Positions 1 to 5,268 of a stretch of 8,744 nt of DNA are shown one piece after another. The stretch lies in the NCBI GenBank assembly GCA_027314795.1, contig DAHVAE010000028.1:1-8744 (forward strand), given 5' to 3'. The stretch comes from Candidatus Saccharimonadota bacterium (GTDB taxonomy: Bacteria > Patescibacteriota > Saccharimonadia > Saccharimonadales > UBA4665). Position 1 is the first letter of the stretch, and each line of letters opens with the position of its first letter. Below the pieces are notes generated by a model. The model made no database searches and was not told the DNA's origin. It saw only the letters and a program-made list of their open reading frames with translations. The position numbers were made by a program, and so were the translations under genes.

Positions 1-60
1 CATATACTTTTTAGGTACGCGTAATGCATAAGAATTGCCGGTTTTTATTACTGTTACTGT

Positions 61-81
61 GTAACTACTCATAGTAGTTAC
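61..81. repeat. Perfect 9-bp inverted repeat with 3-nt loop
   Basis: Arms GTAACTACT (61-69) and AGTAGTTAC (73-81) are perfectly complementary around the loop CAT. The stem has only three G/C pairs and neither strand has a T-run after it, so it does not look like an intrinsic terminator. It lies 92 nt beyond the 3' end of tRNA-Tyr. A protein-binding palindrome or an RNA processing element are both possible; the sequence does not choose between them. Confidence 0.5.
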
Positions 82-173
82 TACTATACTTACTGCGTAG
101 ACACATGTCAAGACTGTACTTTTACTTTTAAAGTAACTGACAATCTATACGAAACTAACAACTAAAAAATTCG

Positions 174-259
174 TGGTGCAGGGAGAGGGATTCGAACCCC
201 CGTAGGCAAATGCCAGATGATTTACAGTCACCCCTCGTTGGCCACTTGAGTATCCCTGC
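174..259 (-). tRNA. tRNA-Tyr, anticodon GTA
   Basis: Read on the minus strand, the acceptor stem GCAGGGA pairs with TCCCTGC, followed by discriminator A and a genome-encoded CCA. The anticodon loop CTGTAAA (227-221) gives GTA, which reads UAU/UAC. The anticodon stem GGTGA/TCATC is closed by pairing with one wobble. A long variable arm (GGC-ATTT-GCC) makes this a class II tRNA, as expected for bacterial tRNA-Tyr. The T arm GGGGG/CCCTC encloses TTCGAAT. Total length is 86 nt with CCA. It is downstream of tRNA-Thr(TGT) in the same orientation, one nucleotide away, and almost certainly shares its primary transcript. A run of six T on the transcribed strand (169-164) begins four nt after the CCA and may help end transcription, although no separate hairpin is visible. 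Confidence 0.97.
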
Positions 260-260
260 A

Positions 261-337
261 TGGAGCCGCCTGTCGGATTCGAACCGACGACATTCAGTTT
301 ACAAAACTGACGCTCTAACCAGCTGAGCTAAGGCGGC
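261..337 (-). tRNA. tRNA-Thr, anticodon TGT
   Basis: The acceptor stem GCCGCCT pairs with AGGCGGC, followed by discriminator T and an encoded CCA. The D arm is GCTC/GAGC. The anticodon stem TCAGT/ACTGA encloses loop TTTGTAA with anticodon TGT (303-301), which reads ACA and probably other Thr codons by wobble. The T arm contains the canonical TTCGAAT loop. Length is 77 nt with CCA. It is the first gene of a Thr-Tyr pair, the same order as thrU-tyrU in Escherichia coli. Its 5' end faces tRNA-Thr(GGT) across a 62-nt divergent spacer. Confidence 0.97.
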
Positions 338-352
338 GTCTTATAGAGTAAA

Positions 353-381
353 AGTGTAGCAAAAACAGTTTAAATTTGCTA
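353..381 (-). promoter_or_regulatory. Candidate promoter for tRNA-Thr(TGT)-tRNA-Tyr
   Basis: On the minus strand an extended -10 element TGC-TACACT (hexamer at 358-353) places a start near position 346, about nine nt before the tRNA. The -35 position at 17-nt spacing holds TAGCAA, a poor match, so the promoter would depend on the TGn extension. A TATAAG closer to the gene (345-340) was discounted because it would place the start inside the tRNA. Confidence 0.45.
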
Positions 382-382
382 C
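356..382. repeat. Palindrome in the divergent tRNA spacer
   Basis: The 8-bp arms GTAGCAAA (356-363) and TTTGCTAC (375-382) are perfectly complementary with an 11-nt AT-rich centre. Each arm supplies the TGCTAC start of an outward-facing extended -10 element, so the palindrome and the two divergent promoters are the same object. It could equally be bound by a regulator or simply reflect the two promoters. Confidence 0.6.
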
Positions 383-385
383 TAT
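357..385 (+). promoter_or_regulatory. Candidate promoter for tRNA-Thr(GGT)-rpmG
   Basis: The extended -10 TGC-TACTAT (hexamer 380-385) predicts a start near 392, eight nt before the tRNA. The -35 window at 17-nt spacing is TAGCAA (357-362), which is weak. The arrangement mirrors the minus-strand promoter across the palindrome. Confidence 0.45.
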
Positions 386-399
386 TGGCAAGCAATTTC

Positions 400-474
400 G
401 CCGCGGTAGCTCAGGGGTAGAGCGACTGCATGGTAAGCAGTAGGTCACGGGTTCAACTCTCGTTCGCGGCTCCA
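400..474 (+). tRNA. tRNA-Thr, anticodon GGT
   Basis: The acceptor stem GCCGCGG pairs with TCGCGGC (one G-T pair), followed by discriminator T and encoded CCA (472-474). The D arm is GCTC/GAGC, and the anticodon stem ACTGC/GCAGT encloses loop ATGGTAA with anticodon GGT (432-434), which reads ACC/ACU. The T arm ACGGG/CTCGT with loop TTCAACT contains a wobble pair. Length is 75 nt. The acceptor end matches the other threonine tRNA at its first five bases and at the 3' GCGGCTCCA, as expected for two isoacceptors charged by one ThrRS; the bodies have diverged. It is 36 nt upstream of rpmG in the same direction and probably co-transcribed with it, which would require processing to release both. Confidence 0.96.
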
Positions 475-497
475 TTTACAATTTAGCCTCTATCTGT

Positions 498-502
498 TAA
501 GG
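498..502 (+). promoter_or_regulatory. Shine-Dalgarno site of rpmG
   Basis: TAAGG ends eight nt before the ATG at 511. It supports this start and shows that at least some genes here use classical ribosome binding. Confidence 0.6.
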
Positions 503-510
503 TATTTACC

Positions 511-714
511 ATGGCTAAAAAGAGCGATAAGCGTAAAATAATTGGTCTAGTCAGCGAAGAAAGTGGTGAACGGATTTACTACACTACTAAAAACACCATG
601 AACAGCCCCGACAAGCTTTCGCTGCGTAAATACAGTCCAAGGTTACATAAACACGTTATATTCACTGAAACCAAGAAAAACTTAGGCCGCAACGAAGTTA
701 AGCCGAAGAAATAG
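511..714 (+). CDS. rpmG: 50S ribosomal protein bL33, cysteine-free form
   Basis: A basic 67-residue protein of the large ribosomal subunit, near the E site. The family core is clear: YYTTKN at residues 23-28, then [11 protein letters not shown] at 33-43 and [10 protein letters not shown] at 46-55, which line up with the YTTTKN, KPEKLELKKFDP and RQHVIYKEAK segments of the E. coli protein. It has no cysteines, so it is the zinc-independent C-minus form; the usual ligand positions hold Ser42 and Leu45 or neighbours. It continues about ten residues past the usual end with a lysine-rich tail (residues 56-67). TAAGG eight nt upstream supports the ATG. It follows tRNA-Thr(GGT) and its stop codon directly abuts the stop of the convergent glucoamylase gene. 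Identification is firm. Confidence 0.95.
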   Translation: MAKKSDKRKIIGLVSEESGERIYYTTKNTMNSPDKLSLRKYSPRLHKHVIFTETKKNLGRNEVKPKK

Positions 715-2640
715 CTATTTAGTGTGTTTACTAAGGTCTAGTAACGTATTAACTAGCTCTGCATGGCTCCAAACTAATGGCGTAACGCCTAATGGTTCAG
801 CCGTTTCAGGATCAAACTGTTCAGATAAAACCGCACTAGGAAGTTCTCGTTGAGTCGACCACTCGACTAGGTCTTTGGCTTTTTGAGTTTGATTAGTCGC
901 AATGTAATACTGAGCTAGCCAGAGCGTACTAACAACCCAAGGGTTACCCCGATACTGTCTCTTAGTTAAAAAGTAATTATCATTTTCATACCTTAATACT
1001 CCACCTGCCGGAGAAGTATTAAGCAGGCGCTTTTCTACTTGATCAGCGGTTTTTGCTAGTCGCTCGTCATCAGGTTCTAGCCCGGCGTACATAAAAGGAC
1101 CATAAAGGCTAGAGATATCCAGAGTATAGTCGTAACTAAGTTCACCATTTTCAAGTAACAAAAACCCCTTAACAAAGTAACCAACCTGATGATAAAGCTT
1201 ATCTAAATTATCACGAATTTGTTGGGCGGCCTTCTTCCAACGAATAGCGTCATCGGGCGATTCAACTACTTTAGCTAAAAATGAGGCTGTATCAAGACCG
1301 GCAATAACAGTACAAACAGTGTATGTACTCGTGAGAAACTTTTCCTCCCATAAATCATAACTGGCATGAGGTAGGCCAGTACGTTCATCAATAAACCGAC
1401 ACATAAAGTTGGCAGCGCCAACAATAAAGGTGTGATAGATATTCTCAATAAAAGATTTATCCTTACTAGCCTGGTAATATTGGCCAATCATATAAAGAAC
1501 GCCAGCTGTTTCATCTTCTTGGATCGCAAGCTCTTTACGACGACCATGAATTAACGGATGCCAGGTGCTACCTATGGCCCTATCAGGTTGGTACTTGTGC
1601 ATCAAATAGCCGTCCTTGTGCTTAGTATCTCGAGCAAACTCAAAGAATTGCTTAGCTTCTTCATAATGACCAAGCCGAATGAGAGGCCAGAGTGCATAGG
1701 CAGCATCCCTTGGCCAACAGTAGCAGTAATAATCTCGGCCAAAGTTAAAGATACTGGAATCGCCGCTAGCGAGTACCGAACCGCGTTCATCAATATGGGC
1801 TTTAATTATCAACAAACTATGAGTGAGGCTGCGCTTATTAAGATCCGGTATGTCAACTGTCCCTCTAGTCCACTTGCGCCAATATTCTCTGACTTGTTCC
1901 AGTCGTTTTTCTATATCTTCTTTTTTAAGTAGGTCATTTACAACTTCAGCATCGTTTTGACTAGATGTTGCAACTATCCAGTAATCAATGCACTCAGACT
2001 TGTTTGGACCTAATGAGAGCTTAAACCTGATAACGCTGTCGACACCACCATGCTCAACCGCATTACCAGAAAGGGTACCGTCCTCGGCGTCCATAAATGT
2101 ACCTGCCTTACCCTCAATCCCATAGTTACCAACAGCATATTCATCAAAACTCTCGCCACCTCGACACTTACCGGATATGGCGAGCGAGTAACGACCCTTA
2201 TAGTCTAGAACATAATTATCATCTGGCACATATAGAGCAGTGTCAGCTCGACCAGCCCGAGATATTTGAAATACCTGATGCATAAACAACCGAACATCTC
2301 GTTCTTGGTTAAGCGGGTTAGCAACAGTTATGTGTCTAATGAACGAATTAGTTTCAAGGTCAACAAAATCTTGCAACGTCAATTTAATGTTGAGCTCGTT
2401 ACTATTGAGTTCGATGTGGCTAATCAGAGCTTCATCCTCAAAATCAACATTTACCTCCCAAGAGCCATCGTTAGTCCAACTAAACTTACCATCAACCCAT
2501 AGACCAATTTTATGTTGCGAAGAGCGAGCGTTGGTCAAATTCTCAAGTCCAACATAAGGGTAATAGAAGTCATGAACCAGGCCTGATTCGTCAAGACCGA
2601 CAAATAACTGGCCATTACTTAATACTACCGGTCGACCCAT
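715..2640 (-). CDS. Glycoside hydrolase family 15 glucoamylase-like enzyme
   Basis: A 641-residue enzyme expected to release beta-glucose from the non-reducing ends of alpha-1,4-glucans by inversion. Residues 1 to about 255 look like the N-terminal beta-sandwich domain of prokaryotic GH15 proteins; about 270-635 form the (alpha/alpha)6 barrel. Visible motifs are CWPRDAAYAL (308-317, with Arg311-Asp312 of the -1 subsite), QEDETAG (374-380), SYDLWEEK (427-434) with Glu432 as likely general acid, and PLVWSHAELV (621-630) with Glu628 as likely general base. No signal peptide is present, so it should act in the cytoplasm on stored glucan. GGTGGG just upstream of the ATG is an acceptable ribosome binding site. 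It is last in the GT4-GH57-GH15 operon, 19 nt after the GH57 gene. The family also includes trehalases and dextran-acting enzymes, so exact substrate is inferred from context. Confidence 0.92.
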   Translation of the reverse strand: MGRPVVLSNGQLFVGLDESGLVHDFYYPYVGLENLTNARSSQHKIGLWVDGKFSWTNDGSWEVNVDFEDEALISHIELNSNELNIKLTLQDFVDLETNSFIRHITVANPLNQERDVRLFMHQVFQISRAGRADTALYVPDDNYVLDYKGRYSLAISGKCRGGESFDEYAVGNYGIEGKAGTFMDAEDGTLSGNAVEHGGVDSVIRFKLSLGPNKSECIDYWIVATSSQNDAEVVNDLLKKEDIEKRLEQVREYWRKWTRGTVDIPDLNKRSLTHSLLIIKAHIDERGSVLASGDSSIFNFGRDYYCYCWPRDAAYALWPLIRLGHYEEAKQFFEFARDTKHKDGYLMHKYQPDRAIGSTWHPLIHGRRKELAIQEDETAGVLYMIGQYYQASKDKSFIENIYHTFIVGAANFMCRFIDERTGLPHASYDLWEEKFLTSTYTVCTVIAGLDTASFLAKVVESPDDAIRWKKAAQQIRDNLDKLYHQVGYFVKGFLLLENGELSYDYTLDISSLYGPFMYAGLEPDDERLAKTADQVEKRLLNTSPAGGVLRYENDNYFLTKRQYRGNPWVVSTLWLAQYYIATNQTQKAKDLVEWSTQRELPSAVLSEQFDPETAEPLGVTPLVWSHAELVNTLLDLSKHTK

Positions 2641-2659
2641 ATGCCCACCAAAATCATAA

Positions 2660-3871
2660 CTATAATTCTACTCCAGCTTGAATTATACGAAAGCGTATAT
2701 CGTGATAACTATTCATAAAGTTCATATAGGCCTCATAAGGTGTTTTATACGGACTAAAATATGCATGGATGTCACCGTCATTAAACCATTTAGTGCACAT
2801 ATAGTAGAAATGATCTGATGTTTGAAGTCGACGCCAGTCATCAATTAAAGCTAAGTCATTAGTACTTAAGACCTTTTCCTCTAAGGCATATAGACTATTT
2901 ATCGAGCTACTTTGAAGGGCGTTGCCAAGCCAAGCGCTCAAATCTCTCTCAGTATCAGCCCAAGTCACTGTATAGGGCACATCAATCTGATCAACAGGCT
3001 CAAAGTTATCAATTACTTCGCTCACGGTCATAAATGAATGGCCCTCCGTCTTTAGCCACTCATTTGGAATACTTTCTAGAAAATCAAATATGCCAGTATC
3101 CTGCCATTGATGCTCGCCAAAGGTTTCATAGTCCATAAATAAGTTAAAGTTAGTGGCATTATTATCTTCAGATATCCAGTGCATGAACTTATCTGCCGTC
3201 AGCGGCCATTCCGACCAGTCTTTGTCGCCAAATCTAAAGGCAATATCATCAGATAGTTTATAGTTCTTCATTAAGAGTTTAATGTTGCTGGTATTAACTG
3301 GCTTATAGACGTAGTTAGGACTACGCCACTCGAGTATCGGGTCCCAACCTTCGGCAAGAATACCCTTATAGCCGGCCTCGTCGGCCCATTTGGCAATCTC
3401 ATTGTTATAACTTAGCTCAGTATTTCTAAAGACAGTTGGATACTGACCAAAAACTTCTTCAATCTTCAGTTTATGCATGGCTACCTGTATTTCAAATTCA
3501 GATCGCGAATAGAAATAAGCAAGTGTATGGTGATAAGTTTCGGCAACTATCTCTACTCGACCACTAGCCGCTAACTGTTTAAATGATTCTAACGCATCCG
3601 GTGCCCAACGTTCTAATTGCTCGATAACCGTCCCAGTTATAGATAAGCTCAATTTAAACCCAGGGTTATCTTCAAGAAGTTTAAGTAGCCGTGTGTTGGT
3701 AGGTATATATGACTTTTCGGCTACCTTTTTAAGCACTCTCTCATTAGAATATTCTTCCTCATAATTTGCACTGAAGTAATCATGATTTACGCCGCTATCA
3801 AAAACCGTGTAATGTCTAATCCGATATGGTTGATGGACATGCAAGTAAAGTACTATGGCCTTCTTATTCAT
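2660..3871 (-). CDS. Glycoside hydrolase family 57 alpha-amylase-type enzyme
   Basis: A 403-residue retaining enzyme of the GH57 (beta/alpha)7-barrel family acting on alpha-glucans. All five conserved regions can be found: HQPY (13-16), GRVEIVAETYHHTL (104-117), FRNTELSY (148-155) with Glu152 as probable nucleophile, LFMDYETFGEHQ (244-255) with Asp247 as probable acid/base, and WADTERDLSAWLGN (304-317). Length fits the shorter amylase-like members and is well below the roughly 530 or more residues of GH57 branching enzymes, which argues against branching but leaves alpha-amylase or 4-alpha-glucanotransferase open. No signal peptide. Its ATG overlaps the TGA of the upstream glycosyltransferase by four bases (ATGA), which suggests translational coupling, with GGGGCAG upstream. 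Family assignment is firm, exact activity is not. Confidence 0.92.
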   Translation of the reverse strand: MNKKAIVLYLHVHQPYRIRHYTVFDSGVNHDYFSANYEEEYSNERVLKKVAEKSYIPTNTRLLKLLEDNPGFKLSLSITGTVIEQLERWAPDALESFKQLAASGRVEIVAETYHHTLAYFYSRSEFEIQVAMHKLKIEEVFGQYPTVFRNTELSYNNEIAKWADEAGYKGILAEGWDPILEWRSPNYVYKPVNTSNIKLLMKNYKLSDDIAFRFGDKDWSEWPLTADKFMHWISEDNNATNFNLFMDYETFGEHQWQDTGIFDFLESIPNEWLKTEGHSFMTVSEVIDNFEPVDQIDVPYTVTWADTERDLSAWLGNALQSSSINSLYALEEKVLSTNDLALIDDWRRLQTSDHFYYMCTKWFNDGDIHAYFSPYKTPYEAYMNFMNSYHDIRFRIIQAGVEL

Positions 3872-5073
3872 GCTTCTGCCCCAGATAAATGTTCATTGTA
3901 TATACCCAGCAACTTATTAGAAGAATGATCCCAGGACATTTTCTCAAGCTCGTAATGACTATTGCGCTGAAGTTCATCTCTTAAGGCATCATTCATCATT
4001 ACAGAAGCTATCTGATTAGCCATCTCATCAATATCCCAGTAATCAATCTTTAGGAAGTTATTTACAACCTCGCTAACTCCAGATTGTTTACTGACAAGAG
4101 CCGGTGTGCCATAGCCAACTGACTCAAGCGGCGTCAAGCCAAAGGGCTCTGCTACTGAAGGCATTACAAACAGATCGCCAATGGCAAAAGCATCGCGCCA
4201 ACGTTTACCTCTTTGAAAGTCGGCAAATAGTACGTTTGCGCCAACACCAATGCTAGCAGCTAGCTCCATGAGCTCATGTTGCTGTTCGCCACTACCGACA
4301 ATCAATACTAACGTTTTAGGCACTTTCTCAATTACTTTTTTCATTGCAGTTAAAAGATTTGGTAAGCCTTTTTGGATCGTTAGCCTGCCGACACTAGTAA
4401 CTACTCGATAGCCCAGACCCTTCATGACTTCTAGATAACGATAGACATTATCTTGATCTAACGGCTCAAGCTCATAGACATTTAGGCTGTTATGCACTAC
4501 TTCAACTGAGGATGCCGGTAGCCCATAGTCTCTAATGATGGCTTGCTTGGTGTGTTCACTAACGGCAATCACCTTATCGGCTAGGTGTAGGGCGGTTGAT
4601 TCAATTTCATGGACTAAAGGATTGCCTGGTTTAGCTCCCGCCCGATCAGACTCAACCGAGTGAACATGAAGAATTATAGGGCAACTTCTTTGTTCTTTTA
4701 GTTTTAGTGCCGCTCTAAAGGTTAACCAATCGTGAGCATGAACAATGTCGAACTGGCGTGAATCAGCCATAGAAGCAACTGCATGAGCATAAAGAAGGTG
4801 CTGATCATTAATCCCTAACCACGCTTCATCGCCATTTTCTAGAATATATTTATAGCTATCGTAAGCTATCCCAGATCTCTGGATATCAGCAACACCCTGA
4901 GGGATGGCAGCACTAACTTTCATAAAATCAATATCATGATCGGCGCTATAGGGCAATATAAACTCAATATCAACATTTTTTTTAGAGAGACTCTTACAGA
5001 GCTGGTAGCAGGCCATACCTAAACCACCACTATTGTGGGGCGGTAGTTCCCATCCGAGCATCAATACCTTCAT
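3868..5073 (-). CDS. GT4-family glycosyltransferase, glycogen synthase-like
   Basis: A 401-residue GT-B fold enzyme, probably extending an alpha-1,4-glucan from ADP- or UDP-glucose. The N-terminal Rossmann domain begins MKVLMLGWELPP with the acceptor/donor loop GGLG (16-19), followed by HAHDW (113-117 region) and HVHS (136-139). The C-terminal domain has GRLTIQKG (229-236), with Arg230 and Lys235 for the nucleotide-sugar phosphates, and the E-x7-E motif EPFGLTPLE (309-317). No membrane segment or signal is visible. The start is the only ATG in an otherwise open frame that stops upstream at 5107-5109; the nearest AAGGA lies 17 nt before it, so ribosome binding is weak or atypical. It heads the operon with GH57 and GH15, and that context is the main reason for proposing glycogen rather than cell-surface glycan synthesis, which remains possible for GT4. 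Confidence 0.85.
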   Translation of the reverse strand: MKVLMLGWELPPHNSGGLGMACYQLCKSLSKKNVDIEFILPYSADHDIDFMKVSAAIPQGVADIQRSGIAYDSYKYILENGDEAWLGINDQHLLYAHAVASMADSRQFDIVHAHDWLTFRAALKLKEQRSCPIILHVHSVESDRAGAKPGNPLVHEIESTALHLADKVIAVSEHTKQAIIRDYGLPASSVEVVHNSLNVYELEPLDQDNVYRYLEVMKGLGYRVVTSVGRLTIQKGLPNLLTAMKKVIEKVPKTLVLIVGSGEQQHELMELAASIGVGANVLFADFQRGKRWRDAFAIGDLFVMPSVAEPFGLTPLESVGYGTPALVSKQSGVSEVVNNFLKIDYWDIDEMANQIASVMMNDALRDELQRNSHYELEKMSWDHSSNKLLGIYNEHLSGAEA

Positions 5074-5147
5074 TGAAGTCTTTTTCTTTTTCCTTTTTGT
5101 TACCCGTTAAATACAGCCAGCTGCAATAACCTTAAGCGGATATTTAT

Positions 5148-5177
5148 AGTATATCTGTTACGTATCTGTAAAGTCAA
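5148..5177 (-). promoter_or_regulatory. Promoter of the glucan operon
   Basis: On the minus strand TTGACT (5177-5172) and TATACT (5153-5148) are separated by 18 nt, each a 5/6 match to the housekeeping consensus. The predicted start is near 5141, giving a leader of about 68 nt that is purine-rich just before the ATG. The spacer contains two copies of TATCTGT as read on the plus strand. This is the strongest promoter match in the window by eye. Confidence 0.7.
5152..5169. repeat. Direct repeat TATCTGT with 11-bp period inside the promoter
   Basis: TATCTGT occurs at 5152-5158 and 5163-5169 on the plus strand, 11 bp apart, so both copies present the same helical face. They occupy the spacer between the -35 and -10 boxes of the glucan operon, where a bound repressor would block polymerase. 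Confidence 0.5.
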
Positions 5178-5200
5178 ATACTTTTTTTAGGCGCGTTAGA

Positions 5201-5230
5201 TTGTTATTTTTAACTTGTATTTGGTAAAAT
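5201..5230 (+). promoter_or_regulatory. Candidate promoter of the G1 peptidase gene
   Basis: TTGTTA (5201-5206) and an extended -10 TGG-TAAAAT (hexamer 5225-5230) are 18 nt apart. The predicted start is near 5237, giving a leader of about 32 nt. It is divergent from the glucan operon promoter, with the two -35 boxes about 23 bp apart. Confidence 0.5.
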
Positions 5231-5234
5231 AAAG

Positions 5235-5249
5235 TTGCAAGTATTGCAA
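5235..5249. repeat. TTGCAA dyad at the predicted peptidase start site
   Basis: TTGCAA (5235-5240) and TTGCAA (5244-5249) flank GTA; each hexamer is itself palindromic, so the 15-bp element is both a direct and an inverted repeat. It overlaps the predicted transcription start, a usual place for an operator. Confidence 0.4.
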
Positions 5250-5268
5250 AAACAAAAACATATTAGTT

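Noticed and set aside
7..25. Similarity between CTTTTT-AGG-TACGCGT at the left edge and CTTTTTTT-AGG-CGCGTT near 5181
   Set aside because: The match needs two gaps and is mostly a T-run, with no shared context, so I did not call a repeat family.
1..29. A minus-strand ATG frame running off the left edge
   Set aside because: Only nine codons are visible and there is no Shine-Dalgarno site or clear promoter.
122..136. Palindrome TTACTTT-T-AAAGTAA after tRNA-Tyr, considered as its terminator
   Set aside because: The stem is nearly all A-T, has a one-base loop, and no T-run follows it on the minus strand.
718..735. Small hairpin just past the rpmG stop, considered as a terminator
   Set aside because: Six A-T-rich pairs including a wobble, with no T-run after it; it lies within the coding end of the glucoamylase gene.
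1558..1932. A 124-codon plus-strand frame inside the glucoamylase gene
   Set aside because: It is fully antisense to conserved GH15 catalytic-domain sequence, has no ribosome binding site and no recognisable motif. The same holds for the shorter frames at 1275-1487, 1602-1793 and 2097-2557.
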